In this document: positions 1 through 12,394 of the stretch, in pieces
Layout of the letters: each line of letters opens with the position of its first letter
Position numbering within the stretch: position 1 is the stretch's first letter
Assembly: GCF_002101335.1 (NCBI RefSeq)
Contig: NZ_CP020773.1
Coordinates: 2,356,001-2,420,000, forward strand
Reading direction: 5' to 3'
Source of the DNA: Staphylococcus lutrae
GTDB taxonomy: Bacteria; Bacillota; Bacilli; Staphylococcales; Staphylococcaceae
Length of the DNA: 64,000 bases
Notes under the pieces: model-generated
Database searches by the model: none
What the model saw: only the letters and a program-made list of their open reading frames with translations
What the model was told of the DNA's origin: nothing
Made by a program: the position numbers and the translations under genes

Positions 1-29
1 TTCATAGCGTATTTTACTGTGTCTAAAGA

Positions 30-389
30 CTATTTACTGTTTTGACGTAACAAATCACGAATTTCAGTTAATAGGACAATATTTTCTTCTATTTTAACTT
101 CTTCCTCTTTAGGTTTCATTAATGTATTTGCAATTTTAATGAAGATAAATAATGCAAATGCAATGATGATAAAGTCGATAATCGATTGGATGAAAATACC
201 GTATTTAATGCCATACAATGACCAATTTTTCGCAAAATCAACTTCGCCAAATAATAAACCGATTAAAGGCATAATGATGTTTTCTACTAAGGATGTCACG
301 ATTTTATTAAAAGCAGCCCCCATGACAACTGCAACAGCTAAGTCAAGGACATTTCCTTTTAAGGCGAAGTCTTTAAATTCTTTCAACAT
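30..389 (-). CDS. mscL: Large-conductance mechanosensitive channel MscL
   Basis: 119-residue MscL, the homopentameric membrane channel that opens under extreme tension to release solutes on hypo-osmotic shock. The N-terminal amphipathic stretch ([13 protein letters not shown]) leads into TM1 (about residues 14-40, [15 protein letters not shown]), a periplasm-facing loop, TM2 (about 66-90) and an acidic C-terminal helix ending [14 protein letters not shown]. Length is typical (about 120). The frame is open to a GTG at 398, but that GTG lies inside the ribosome-binding site (GAGGTGA), so the ATG at 389 is chosen; it also matches the usual MLKEF start. It is divergent from the betaine transporter, another osmotic-stress gene. 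Identity is near certain. Confidence 0.97.
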   Translation of the reverse strand: MLKEFKDFALKGNVLDLAVAVVMGAAFNKIVTSLVENIIMPLIGLLFGEVDFAKNWSLYGIKYGIFIQSIIDFIIIAFALFIFIKIANTLMKPKEEEVKIEENIVLLTEIRDLLRQNSK

Positions 390-626
390 ATTTTTCACCT
401 CTAATTATATCAAATTGAATAACAAAATTAATTATACACCAATGGAAGATTATTGCAATAAGAGATTTAATCGAAAAATCCATACACTTCTATGTACATT
501 GATAAAATGAAAATGTTTTGTTATGGTATATATGTCTATTGCACTTTTAATTAAATTATTGAGTTTTTTTAATTATTAGTGTGTGATATTTAAAATTTAA
601 TAGTAAGAAAGGGAGGATGTTATTTT

Positions 627-2261
627 ATGAATGCTTCAACTCCAGAACCAAATGGTAAAAAGTTTTCTCCTGTATTCTTAATCGGTGCAATTGTGGTATT
701 TGCTATCGTATTAATTGGTGTATTGATTCCAACACAATTTGGTGAATTTACGAATACAATTAAACTTTGGATTACTGATAAACTGGGTTGGTATTATCTT
801 ATCTTAACTACGATCATCGTATTCTTTTGTATCTTTTTAATTTTTAGTCCGATCGGCAAATTGAAATTGGGGCGTCCAAACGATAAGCCAGAATTTAATA
901 CAATTTCTTGGTTTGCGATGCTATTTAGTGCAGGTATGGGGATTGGTTTAGTGTTCTATGGTGCAGCAGAGCCCATTGCACATTTTGCTTCGCCGCCTAA
1001 TGCAGATTCGCAAACGACGGAAGCGTTTACTGAATCGTTACGAGCAACATTCTTTCATTGGGGATTCCATGCATGGGCCGTATATGGTGTTGTTGCACTT
1101 GCGCTTGCTTATGCCCAGTTTAGAAAAGGCGAGCCGGGATTACTTTCGAAGACATTACGTCCAATTTTGGGAGATCATGTCGATGGATTAGTTGGGACAA
1201 TTATCGATGTGTTGGCTGTTTTTGCAACAGTAATCGGTGTCGCAGTTTCACTAGGTATGGGGGCGTTACAAATATCTGGTGGGTTGAATTATTTGTTTGG
1301 TACACCGAATAATATTGTGACTCAGTCCATTATTATTGTTGTTGTCACAATTTTGTTTATTATGAGTGCTTGGTCAGGTTTAAGTAAAGGCATTCAATAT
1401 TTAAGTAATTTAAATATTGGTTTAGGGACATTATTATTAATAGCAGGGTTGATTATCGGACCGACTGTATTAATTCTCAACATGTTTACAAGTTCAACAG
1501 GAAATTTATTAAACTCATTTTTGTTTAATAGCTTTGATACAGCAGCGACCAATCCTCAAAAAAGAGAGTGGATGTCAGACTGGACGCTTTATTATTGGGG
1601 TTGGTGGTTAAGTTGGAGTCCGTTTGTAGGCGTGTTTATTGCACGTGTTTCAAAAGGGCGCTCAATTCGAGAATTTATTTCAGGTGTACTTATAGTCCCT
1701 GTCATTGTCAGCTTCATATGGTTTAGCGTTTTTGGTGTTTTAGGTATTGAAACAGCTAAAAAGCATAAGGAAATTTTCGATATGTCAGCAGAAACGCAAT
1801 TGTTTGGTGTTTTTCACCATGTTCCATTTGGGATGGTATTATCGATTATTGCATTATTATTGATTGCGTCATTCTTTATTACATCTGCAGACTCCGCTAC
1901 GTTTGTATTAGGTATGCAAACCACATATGGTTCACTTTATCCAAGTGCTTTTGTTAAAGTGACTTGGGGAATTGCGCAATCATTAATTGCATTCGTTCTG
2001 TTACTTTCTGGTGGTGGAGACGGGGAAGCCGGTTTAAATGCGTTACAAAGTGCAGCGATTATCAGTGCCTTACCGTTCTCATTGATTGTGATTTTAATGA
2101 TGATTAGTTTTTATAAAGATGCTAATAAGGAAAGAAAGTTTTTAGGATTAACATTAACACCGAACAAGCATCGGTTAAAAGAATACGTAGCCAATTCACA
2201 ACAAGATTATGAAGAAGAATTGATTGCTAAGCGTAAAGGATTACGTGAACAAGAGAAGTAA
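627..2261 (+). CDS. opuD2: BCCT-family glycine betaine transporter (OpuD-like)
   Basis: 544-residue secondary transporter of the betaine/carnitine/choline family, which imports compatible solutes with sodium. About 12 hydrophobic segments are visible. The family signature tryptophan region is present (DWTLYYWGWWLSWSPFVGVFIARVSKGR written as DWTLYYWGWW then SWSPFVGVFIARVSKGR, about residues 312-340), as is the glycine-rich GMGIGLVFYGAAEP segment near residue 105 that forms the TM3 substrate/sodium site. A GGGAGG ribosome-binding site precedes the ATG. It is followed by its own hairpin terminator and is monocistronic. In S. aureus the gene between mscL and acnA is opuD2; substrate preference (betaine versus proline betaine) cannot be read from sequence. 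Confidence 0.92.
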   Translation: MNASTPEPNGKKFSPVFLIGAIVVFAIVLIGVLIPTQFGEFTNTIKLWITDKLGWYYLILTTIIVFFCIFLIFSPIGKLKLGRPNDKPEFNTISWFAMLFSAGMGIGLVFYGAAEPIAHFASPPNADSQTTEAFTESLRATFFHWGFHAWAVYGVVALALAYAQFRKGEPGLLSKTLRPILGDHVDGLVGTIIDVLAVFATVIGVAVSLGMGALQISGGLNYLFGTPNNIVTQSIIIVVVTILFIMSAWSGLSKGIQYLSNLNIGLGTLLLIAGLIIGPTVLILNMFTSSTGNLLNSFLFNSFDTAATNPQKREWMSDWTLYYWGWWLSWSPFVGVFIARVSKGRSIREFISGVLIVPVIVSFIWFSVFGVLGIETAKKHKEIFDMSAETQLFGVFHHVPFGMVLSIIALLLIASFFITSADSATFVLGMQTTYGSLYPSAFVKVTWGIAQSLIAFVLLLSGGGDGEAGLNALQSAAIISALPFSLIVILMMISFYKDANKERKFLGLTLTPNKHRLKEYVANSQQDYEEELIAKRKGLREQEK

Positions 2262-2397
2262 TACGGTTTTTCTTTGGGATTTCGCACAATTGTCACAAAT
2301 TGTGAAAAAGTGCAACAAGAAAAAACGTGAATAGTAAGTAAAATGTTCAACTTTTAACAACGAGATATGGACGAAAATGTTATGTTACTCCTCACAT

Positions 2398-2431
2398 AAA
2401 AAGCAGCCGAGTTTGTTTTCGGTTGCTTTTT
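2398..2431 (+). terminator. Rho-independent terminator after opuD2
   Basis: A 13-bp stem, AAAAAGCAGCCGA paired with TCGGTTGCTTTTT (one A-G or G-U position tolerated), has a short T-rich loop and ends in a run of T. It lies 137 bases after the transporter stop codon. Confidence 0.85.
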
Positions 2432-2780
2432 ATATTGGAATCAAAGTGATGGCGTACAGTATGTTCAAAAGAAGTATTGATTTCCATATCATGAAAGGAT
2501 TACGGTTCTATGTTAAGTGATGATGAATCTTTTAAGGCAAGTCGACAGCGATATTTTGATTGAGACCAAGCCATTTTTGAAGTGTTCGTTATTGAAAATG
2601 GTTCTCAATTAATAATGTATACTTATAACTATTAATATTTGTTATAACTTTTTGTTATAGTTACTGATTATAAAGTCAAAACTTCAAATATCGGGTTTTG
2701 CTCTTCATTTAGTTGTTTTCATAAAGCGTTAATTATACAATTAAAAAAACGGTATATAAAAATATCAGGGGGGATATTCA
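2432..2780 (+). promoter_or_regulatory. Long acnA upstream region with a G-rich SD
   Basis: About 350 bases without a plausible gene. It is AT-rich and contains the inverted repeat GTTATAAC...GTTATAG near 2640-2660, plus a weak cre-like sequence around 2725-2740 (CATAAAGCGTTAATTA) that matches the CcpA consensus only in its core. The ribosome-binding site is unusually G-rich (six G at 2768-2773, spacing 7 to the ATG). Positions 2767-2779 are complementary to the putative Fur-regulated RNA at 61.9 kb. I cannot place the promoter with confidence. Confidence 0.5.
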
Positions 2781-5486
2781 ATGGCTTCAAATTTAAAAGA
2801 ACAAGCAAAAAAGTCATTCCAACTTAACGGTAAGCATTTAACATACTATGATTTGAATACTTTAGAAGAACAAGGCTATACAACAATCAGTCGCTTACCC
2901 TACTCAATCCGTGTATTACTTGAATCGGTTTTACGTCAAGAAGATGGTTTTGTGATTACGGACGATCATATTAAAGCACTTTCTACTTTTGGTAAAGAAA
3001 ACGAAAAAGGTGAAGTGCCATTTAAACCATCTCGTGTTATTTTACAAGACTTTACAGGTGTGCCGGCAGTTGTTGACCTTGCATCTCTACGTAAAGCGAT
3101 GGATGATGTAGGTGGAGATTTATCAAAAATCAATCCTGAAGTACCGGTTGATTTAGTCATTGACCACTCTGTACAAGTCGATAGTTATGCGAATCCAGAA
3201 GCATTAGAGCGCAATATGAAATTGGAATTTGAACGTAACTATGAGCGTTATCAATTTTTAAACTGGGCGACGAAAGCGTTTGATAATTACAACGCAGTGC
3301 CACCAGCAACTGGAATTGTGCACCAAGTGAACTTAGAGTATTTAGCGAATGTTGTCCATGTTCGTGAAGAAAATGGTGAACAAGTTGCATTCCCAGACAC
3401 ATTAGTGGGGACGGACTCTCATACAACAATGATTAACGGTCTCGGTGTATTAGGCTGGGGTGTGGGTGGTATTGAAGCTGAAGCAGGTATGCTCGGTCAA
3501 CCTTCATATTTCCCAATTCCAGAAGTTATTGGTGTTCGTTTAACAAATGAGTTGCCTCAAGGTGCAAATGCCACTGACTTGGCTTTACGTGTGACAGAAT
3601 TGTTACGTAAAAAAGGTGTTGTTGGTAAATTTGTTGAATTTTTTGGTCCAGGCGTGGATAAATTACCGCTTGCAGACCGTGCAACAATTGCAAATATGGC
3701 GCCTGAATATGGGGCAACATGTGGTTTCTTCCCAGTCGATGATGAAACATTAAAATATTTACGTTTGACAGGTCGCTCACCAGAGCATATTGAAATCGTT
3801 GAAGCATATTTGAAACAAAATCACTTATTCTTTGATGTGAATGAAGAGCCAAATTATACAGATGTGGTTGACCTCGATCTATCAACTGTAGAAGCTTCAT
3901 TATCTGGTCCGAAACGACCACAAGATTTAATTTTCTTGAGCGATATGAAAAAAGCATTCCAAAAATCAGTGACTGCACCAGCGGGCAACCAAGGTCACGG
4001 TTTAGATAAATCGGAATTTGATAAAAAAGCAACGATAAACTTTAAAGATGGCACAACAACTGAAATGACAACGGGTGATATTGCGATTGCAGCGATTACG
4101 TCTTGTACGAATACATCCAATCCGTATGTGATGTTAGGTGCAGGCTTATTAGCGAAAAAAGCAGTGGAAAAAGGTTTGACAGTGCCATCATATGTTAAAA
4201 CATCACTTGCACCTGGTTCAAAAGTGGTAACAGGTTACTTACGTGATTCTGGTTTACAAACTTATTTAGACCAATTAGGTTTCAACTTAGTAGGATATGG
4301 TTGTACAACTTGTATCGGTAACTCAGGGCCGTTATTAGAAGAAATTGAAAAAGCAATTGCAGAAGAGGATTTATTGGTGACTTCTGTGTTATCCGGTAAC
4401 CGTAACTTTGAAGGCCGTATTCATCCACTAGTGAAAGCGAATTACTTGGCATCACCACCACTTGTTGTGGCTTATGCATTAGCAGGCACTGTAGATATCG
4501 ATTTGCATGCTGAAGCATTAGGTCAAGATAAACAAGGTCAAGATGTCTTCTTAAAAGATATTTGGCCATCAATTCAAGAAGTGGCTGATGCCGTAGACAG
4601 CGTGGTCACACCAGAGTTATTTAAAGAAGAATATAAGAGCGTGTACGATAACAATGAATTATGGAATCAAATCGATACGACTGATCAACCGTTGTATGAT
4701 TTTAATCCTGAATCGACATATATTCAAAATCCAACGTTCTTCCAAGGTTTATCAAAAGAACCAAGTGAAATCCAACCTTTATCAGGATTACGCATTATGG
4801 GTAAATTTGGTGATTCAGTGACAACGGATCATATTTCTCCAGCGGGGGCTATCGGTAAAGATACGCCAGCAGGTCGCTATTTAAGTGATAATGGTGTGTC
4901 TCCACGGGACTTTAACTCTTATGGATCACGTCGTGGTAACCATGAAGTGATGGTTCGTGGTACATTTGCTAATATTCGCATTAAAAACCAACTTGCACCG
5001 GGGACAGAAGGTGGATTTACAACGTATTGGCCAACAGGTGAAGTGATGCCGATTTTCGATGCAGCAATGAAATACAAAGCTGATGGAACAGGTTTAGTTG
5101 TGTTAGCGGGTAATGACTATGGTATGGGTTCATCTCGTGACTGGGCAGCAAAAGGGACAAACTTATTAGGTGTCAAAACAGTCATTGCTCAAAGTTATGA
5201 GCGTATCCATCGCTCCAACCTCGTGATGATGGGTGTGTTACCTTTACAATTTAAAGCAGGTGAATCTGCTGACACATTAGGTTTAGATGGGAAAGAAACG
5301 ATTGTTGTACAAATTGATGCCTCTGTGCAACCGGGCGATACGGTGAAAGTTTCAGCGACAAAAGAAGATGGCACAGTCATTGAATTTGACGCGATTGCAC
5401 GTTTTGATTCAAATGTGGAAATTGATTACTATCGTCATGGTGGTATTTTACAACTTGTATTGCGTAAAAAGTTAGCAACACAATAA
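2781..5486 (+). CDS. acnA: Aconitate hydratase (aconitase A)
   Basis: 901-residue aconitase/IRP1-type enzyme of the TCA cycle that isomerises citrate to isocitrate through a [4Fe-4S] cluster; cytosolic. The cluster ligands are visible as SCTNTSNP (about residues 443-450) and [12 protein letters not shown] (about 509-520). The swivel domain carries [13 protein letters not shown] (about 680-692), [13 protein letters not shown] and the substrate-binding [16 protein letters not shown] (about 777-792). Length matches S. aureus AcnA/CitB (901). Monocistronic, closed by a hairpin at 5513-5549. A G-rich ribosome-binding site overlaps the predicted pairing site of the Fur-controlled RNA at 61.9 kb, which suggests iron-responsive translational control of this iron-sulfur enzyme (inference). 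Confidence 0.98.
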   Translation: MASNLKEQAKKSFQLNGKHLTYYDLNTLEEQGYTTISRLPYSIRVLLESVLRQEDGFVITDDHIKALSTFGKENEKGEVPFKPSRVILQDFTGVPAVVDLASLRKAMDDVGGDLSKINPEVPVDLVIDHSVQVDSYANPEALERNMKLEFERNYERYQFLNWATKAFDNYNAVPPATGIVHQVNLEYLANVVHVREENGEQVAFPDTLVGTDSHTTMINGLGVLGWGVGGIEAEAGMLGQPSYFPIPEVIGVRLTNELPQGANATDLALRVTELLRKKGVVGKFVEFFGPGVDKLPLADRATIANMAPEYGATCGFFPVDDETLKYLRLTGRSPEHIEIVEAYLKQNHLFFDVNEEPNYTDVVDLDLSTVEASLSGPKRPQDLIFLSDMKKAFQKSVTAPAGNQGHGLDKSEFDKKATINFKDGTTTEMTTGDIAIAAITSCTNTSNPYVMLGAGLLAKKAVEKGLTVPSYVKTSLAPGSKVVTGYLRDSGLQTYLDQLGFNLVGYGCTTCIGNSGPLLEEIEKAIAEEDLLVTSVLSGNRNFEGRIHPLVKANYLASPPLVVAYALAGTVDIDLHAEALGQDKQGQDVFLKDIWPSIQEVADAVDSVVTPELFKEEYKSVYDNNELWNQIDTTDQPLYDFNPESTYIQNPTFFQGLSKEPSEIQPLSGLRIMGKFGDSVTTDHISPAGAIGKDTPAGRYLSDNGVSPRDFNSYGSRRGNHEVMVRGTFANIRIKNQLAPGTEGGFTTYWPTGEVMPIFDAAMKYKADGTGLVVLAGNDYGMGSSRDWAAKGTNLLGVKTVIAQSYERIHRSNLVMMGVLPLQFKAGESADTLGLDGKETIVVQIDASVQPGDTVKVSATKEDGTVIEFDAIARFDSNVEIDYYRHGGILQLVLRKKLATQ

Positions 5487-5512
5487 GCAATCAACGCGTT
5501 GTCTTAACAGGC

Positions 5513-5549
5513 AAAAGGGATTGGAGGTAGAGGCTTCCAATCCTTTTTT
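5513..5549 (+). terminator. Rho-independent terminator after acnA
   Basis: AAAAGGGATTGGA pairs with TCCAATCCTTTTT across a 10-base loop and runs directly into T residues, 27 bases after the aconitase stop codon. Confidence 0.88.
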
Positions 5550-5863
5550 AGCTTGCTTTATCAAATGACGCACTCGATTTTTAAAGTTTGAAATTGTGCT
5601 ATTTTGAGCTATCATAATAAGTAAGCATCGTGTATATATGTCTGTATACATCGATCTTTTACCTTTGAAAATTGTAAAATGCATGCACGGTGAATCCAAT
5701 TATCAATCGAATTGGCTGTGAGTTTAAGAAGGTAAATGATAGCGTTAAAATGTGGTGACAGACCATGTAAAGAGTTGAGTGTGGGCATGAGTTTAAAAGT
5801 GATGACGAAGCAATACGAAGCTTTTGACTGCCTTATTTTATTGAAGAGAAAGAGGGTCAAATC
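5550..5863 (+). other. Intergenic stretch upstream of thioesterase gene
   Basis: About 310 bases between the acnA terminator and the next gene. Two overlapping minus-strand frames of 75 and 82 codons are open here, but they have no ribosome-binding site, are rich in Cys/His/Ile typical of random AT-rich DNA and resemble no family I know. I see no RNA gene or repeat. The promoter of the thioesterase gene presumably lies in this stretch. Confidence 0.4.
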
Positions 5864-6313
5864 ATGATTTATGCGTTAACGAAAATTGCTACAAGATATC
5901 AAGAAACAGATCAAATGGGGATCATCTATCATGGGAATTATGCGATATGGTTTGAAGTTGCACGTACAGACTATATTCATAAATTAGGGCTTGATTATGT
6001 AGAGATGGAACAAGCAGGTGTCGTATCACCTGTGACGGAATTGAATATTAATTACAAAAAAAGTGTGACTTATCCAGAAACGGTCACAGTTAAAACGTGG
6101 GTGTCACGTTTCTCACGCTTACGTTCGCGCTATCAATATGAAGTGTACAATGAGCAAGGAGAATTGGTCACAAGCGGTTACACGGACAATGTGCTGATTA
6201 CAAAAGATACGGGAAAACCTGTACGCTTAGACAAAGTGTTTCCAAAGTGGTATACGATATATCAAGATGTCGATCAACGGAATCAGGCAGGCGAAGAACA
6301 AGAAGTGAAGTAA
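5864..6313 (+). CDS. Acyl-CoA thioesterase, 4HBT/YbgC family
   Basis: 149-residue single-domain hotdog-fold protein. The N-terminal motif RYQETDQMGIIYHGNYAIWFEVARTDY (split: RYQETDQMGIIYHGNY, then WFEVARTDY) is the 4HBT/YbgC signature. The Asp of ETDQMG and the tyrosine/His of YHGNY lie where the catalytic Asp and oxyanion region sit. Known members hydrolyse acyl-CoA thioesters, mostly short or medium chain; the real substrate is unknown. A clear GAGAAAGAGGG ribosome-binding region precedes the ATG. It stands alone between acnA and a convergent HesB-like gene, the same position as in S. aureus as I remember it. Confidence 0.88.
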   Translation: MIYALTKIATRYQETDQMGIIYHGNYAIWFEVARTDYIHKLGLDYVEMEQAGVVSPVTELNINYKKSVTYPETVTVKTWVSRFSRLRSRYQYEVYNEQGELVTSGYTDNVLITKDTGKPVRLDKVFPKWYTIYQDVDQRNQAGEEQEVK

Positions 6314-6415
6314 TCATTCACTGACTCACAGAGAAATCGTGTTGAAGATAAGCTATGGGTAAAGTGTGTATTCACATCTAGCCTATAAAGAGAGACAGAT
6401 TTTTAGATATTCAAC

Positions 6416-6465
6416 TATAAAGAAAGCCAGTGAAAATTTTTAGTTTTCATTGGCTTTCTTTATAG
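6416..6465. terminator. Bidirectional terminator
   Basis: A long stem (TATAAAGAAAGCCAGTGAAAA with TTTTCATTGGCTTTCTTTATA, one mismatch) flanked by A and T tracts. It can terminate the thioesterase transcript from the left. It could also serve the minus-strand HesB-like gene, 160 bases away, from the right. Confidence 0.85.
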
Positions 6466-6622
6466 ATTCAGGGCATAAAACAAACTTGAATTTCGAACAT
6501 CTATCACATGATTAAAAAAGTTAAATCATACAGTTCGCTTTCTTGCACCAGTCCACTTTTTAAAAGTAAGGACATCATTTTTTTATAAAATCATACTTTT
6601 GTTTTCTCTTGAATTTTTTGAA

Positions 6623-6928
6623 TTACTGATTGATTGCATCAGCGTGATAAATAATTTCATCATCATTGACATCGATTTGAATGTTATGATCTTCATAGTA
6701 CCAAAGATCTTTTTCAGCAATAACGATACGAATAGCATCATATGTTTCTTCAAATCCTACTTCATCAATATCGCTCTCGGGCTCAACATTGAAAGCAGGA
6801 CTAAAACCTGGCTTTAATTGAATTTCTCCGCCATAGCGAACAAAAAATTGTAATACTTTGCCGTCTTCTGGAAGATCAAGCTCATCTTTAATCCATTGAA
6901 CAGCATTGTTTGTCAATTCGATTTTCAT
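6623..6928 (-). CDS. HesB/YneR-like (core iron-sulfur domain) protein
   Basis: 101-residue protein related to the Firmicute YneR branch of the HesB/IscA fold (starting [19 protein letters not shown], with FFVRYGGE and GFSPAF in the middle and [13 protein letters not shown]). The three cysteines that bind iron or clusters in true IscA are absent here (no Cys at all), so a scaffold role is unlikely and the function is unknown. The frame is open to a TTG at 6946, but a GGAAGGGG ribosome-binding site lies between that codon and the ATG at 6928, so the ATG is used. It is monocistronic and convergent with the thioesterase gene. Confidence 0.85.
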   Translation of the reverse strand: MKIELTNNAVQWIKDELDLPEDGKVLQFFVRYGGEIQLKPGFSPAFNVEPESDIDEVGFEETYDAIRIVIAEKDLWYYEDHNIQIDVNDDEIIYHADAINQ

Positions 6929-7009
6929 AATAAAAACCCCTTCCAATAATAGAACTTTATCTTTTGTCTATATTGTAAAGGGTTTTAAAAAAATTTTAAA
7001 ATTTTTTGA

Positions 7010-7591
7010 TTACATCCATTTAATTTTAGGTTCAGTTCCTTTGATAATACGTTTAATATTACCGATATGACGATAGATGAGTAATATGGCAACAACCAAG
7101 CTCGTGAATAACATGACGTAGTCACTAACGAAAAATGCACCGATCACACAGCAAATCGCGGCGATAATACTTGATAATGAAACGTATTTAGTCAATTTTA
7201 AAATCACAAAGAATATAGCGGCGAGGATTAACAATAAAATAGGGTTGACTGCAAGCATCACACCTGCACTTGTTGCGACCGCTTTACCACCACGGAATTT
7301 TAAATAAATAGGGTAAACATGGCCTATAATTGCAAAAATACCAACGAGTAACCCGTGAATGTCAACATTAAACACAACGGGTAAAAACACTACGATAAAG
7401 CCTTTAAATATATCAAAAAATGTCACAGCAAAACCAGAAGGCTTCCCTAGTACGCGAAAACTGTTTGTGGCTCCTGTGTTTCCACTTCCATATTCCCTAA
7501 TATCTTTTTTGAAGAAAATCTTACCAATTAAATAGCCGCTTGGGATAGAACCAATCAAGTAGCTAACAATGAATAGCAGGATTAACATCAT
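7010..7591 (-). CDS. plsY: Glycerol-3-phosphate acyltransferase PlsY
   Basis: 193-residue polytopic membrane enzyme that transfers acyl groups from acyl-phosphate to glycerol-3-phosphate, the first step of phospholipid synthesis. The three conserved PlsY motifs are present: [11 protein letters not shown] near residue 14, [16 protein letters not shown] near 36-51 and [13 protein letters not shown] near 100-112, on five or so membrane segments. Length is normal. The start is the first of two adjacent ATGs, downstream of AAAGGATG. It is transcribed away from the parE-parC operon, the usual staphylococcal arrangement. Confidence 0.96.
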   Translation of the reverse strand: MMLILLFIVSYLIGSIPSGYLIGKIFFKKDIREYGSGNTGATNSFRVLGKPSGFAVTFFDIFKGFIVVFLPVVFNVDIHGLLVGIFAIIGHVYPIYLKFRGGKAVATSAGVMLAVNPILLLILAAIFFVILKLTKYVSLSSIIAAICCVIGAFFVSDYVMLFTSLVVAILLIYRHIGNIKRIIKGTEPKIKWM

Positions 7592-7881
7592 GAATATTCA
7601 CATCCTTTTAGTACCTAGTCTTATTTTAACATAATTCAAGTTAGAATGATCGATATTTCTATATTCAAGGTGGTACTTTTGATTTTTGAAATGTAGGGAT
7701 AGGAAAAATTGTTATTTTGATTTTACATATAGAGCGATTCATAATCAATAGGTTCGTCAGATAAAAATTATATTTATTTTTGTTGCTATTTAGATTCAGG
7801 CTTGCATTTTACCTTGATTTATATAAGAATATCTATTGTATAGTTTGATGAACGAACATATGTTTGTAGGAGGGGAATTGA

Positions 7882-9878
<1,997 letters not shown>

Positions 9879-9879
<1 letters not shown>

Positions 9880-12290
9880 TGGTTGAGAGCATCCAAAATT
9901 TACCTTTAGTTGATGTGATTGGAGACCGTTTTGGCCGTTACAGTAAATATATTATTCAAGAGCGTGCATTGCCAGATGTACGAGATGGTCTGAAGCCGGT
10001 TCAGCGCCGAATTCTATATTCAATGTATTCGAATGGCAATACGTATGATAAGCATTTTCGTAAAAGTGCTAAGACGGTTGGGGATGTTATTGGTCAATTG
10101 CATCCGCATGGAGATAGTTCTGTTTATGATGCGATGGTTCGTCTCAGTCAAGATTGGAAATTACGTCATGTATTAGTTGAAATGCATGGTAATAACGGGA
10201 GTATTGATAATGACCCGCCAGCAGCGATGCGTTATACTGAAGCGAAATTAAGTCAATTATCAGAACAGTTATTGCGTGATATTAACAAAGGAACGGTGGA
10301 TTTTGTACCGAATTATGATGACACTGAAATGGAGCCTATGGTTTTACCAGCGCGCTTCCCTAACTTATTAGTTAATGGATCAACAGGGATTTCAGCCGGT
10401 TACGCAACGGATATTCCACCTCATAATCTAGCCGAAGTGATTACGGCAACTTTGAAATACATCGATAACCCGAATATGACGGTGAAGCAAATGATGAAGT
10501 ATATCACCGGACCGGATTTTCCTACAGGGGGTATTATTCAAGGAATCGAAGGGATTCAAAAAGCATACGAAACAGGAAAAGGGAAAATCGTTGTGCGGGC
10601 TAAAACAGACATTGAATCGTTGCGCAATGGTCGCAGTCAAATCATCGTTACAGAGATTCCTTATGAAGTCAATAAAAGCAATCTTGTTAAAAAAATTGAT
10701 GAGTTACGTGCGGATAAAAAAGTAGAAGGCATTGTCGAAGTCAGGGATGAGACTGATCGAAGTGGCTTGCGTGTAGCGATAGAATTGAAAAAGGACATCA
10801 ATGCCACGTCAATTTTGAATTTCTTATTTAAGAATACAGATTTACAAATCGCTTATAACTTTAACATGGTAGCGATTACTGAAGGGCGTCCTCAATTGAT
10901 GGGGATCAAACCGATGATTAGCAGTTACTTAAACCATCAAATCGAAGTAGTTACACGTCGTACGCGCTTTGAGCTTGAACACACTGAAGTGCGGATGCAC
11001 ATCGTAGAAGGTTTAATGAAAGCACTTTCCATTTTAGATGAAATCATCGAATTAATTAGAAATTCTAAAAACAAACGTGATGCAAAAGAAAATTTAGTGG
11101 CTACTTATCGTTTTACAGAGGAACAAGCCGAAGCGATAGTGATGTTGCAGTTATATCGATTGACGAATACGGACATTGTTGCATTGCAAGAAGAGCACGA
11201 TGAACTAAAACAAAAGATTTCAGCATTGAAACACATTTTAGATCATCATGATGCATTGCTGAATGTGATTAAAGAGGAATTAACGGCGATTAAAAAACAA
11301 TTCAAAGCACCTCGTTTATCAGTGATTGAAGAGAAAATTGCTGAAATTAAAATTGATAAAGAGGTCATTGTCCCTAGCGAAACAGTGATGCTCAGCTTGA
11401 CACGAGAAGGTTATATCAAACGTACTTCTTTAAGAAGCTTTAATGCAAGTGGTAGAGAAGAAATCGGTTTAAAAGAGCGAGATACAGTTTTGAAAATTGT
11501 TGAATCGAATACTCAAGATTATGTGATGGTTTTTACGAATAAAGGCCGATACTTGCTCATTCCTGTTCATAAATTGCCAGATATCAAATGGAAAGATTTA
11601 GGTCAACATGTATCACAGATTGTGCCCCTTGATGAAGGAGAATATGTTGTTGATTGTCACACTGTTACTCAATTTGATGATGATATGGCGATTGTGACAG
11701 CAACACGACAAGGTATGATTAAGAAAAGTTTATTGTCTGGATTTAAATCGACACGAACATCAAAACCGCTCGTTGCTATGAAAGTTAAAGATCATGATGC
11801 ATTAATTTCGGTCATGTTGTTACCGGCGCATGTGTCGACACAATTGCTCACATTATTAACTTGCCGAGGAATGTCTTTAACTTATGCGCTTGATGAACTC
11901 CCAGATACAGGTCTACGAGCGTCAGGTATTAAAGCGATTAATTTAAAAGACAAAGATCATGTGGTTATGGTGGATACGGTCCAACCTGAGGATACGATTT
12001 TAATTGCGACTCAGCGGGGGGCTTTAAAACGTATTCCTTATAAAGTGTTACAAGTTGCCAAAAGGGCACAACGTGGGATTACACTCTTGAAAGAATTAAA
12101 AAAACAACCCCATAGAGTCGTCGCTGCATGCGTCTGTCGTCCTGATCATACCCAGTATCATTTGATATCACAACAGGATGAAGTGATGGGTCAGATTAAA
12201 GATATTCACTTATCAGAGCAATATACGAATGGAAGCTTTGTTGTTGATATCGATACTTTTGGAGAGATTCAAGGACTCTATATTGAATAG
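9879..12290 (+). CDS. parC: DNA topoisomerase IV subunit A
   Basis: 803-residue DNA breakage-reunion subunit (GrlA). The winged-helix core contains the active-site tyrosine in [11 protein letters not shown] (about residue 119-123), and the C-terminal half has beta-pinwheel repeats. The quinolone-determining region reads [12 protein letters not shown], i.e. Ser80 and Asp84 in S. aureus numbering. Ser80 is the susceptible state; S. aureus has Glu at 84, and Asp there is the wild-type state in several other staphylococci. The ATG overlaps the parE stop. The stop is followed by about 100 bases before the symporter gene and no clear terminator. Confidence 0.97.
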
Positions 12291-12394
12291 TGTTAAAATT
12301 TTAGATAGTCACTTGAGTATATAAATGATAAAATGGGTCTAGTTGTATACAAAAATACATTGACATTTAAAATGAAGAGTAAAGAGGGGTTCGA

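Noticed and set aside
2725..2740. cre-like box upstream of acnA
   Set aside because: Only the central AAxCG and one T match; outer bases of the CcpA consensus fail.
5472..5860. Two overlapping minus-strand frames (75 and 82 codons) after acnA
   Set aside because: No ribosome-binding site, no recognisable family and overlap with the acnA terminator.
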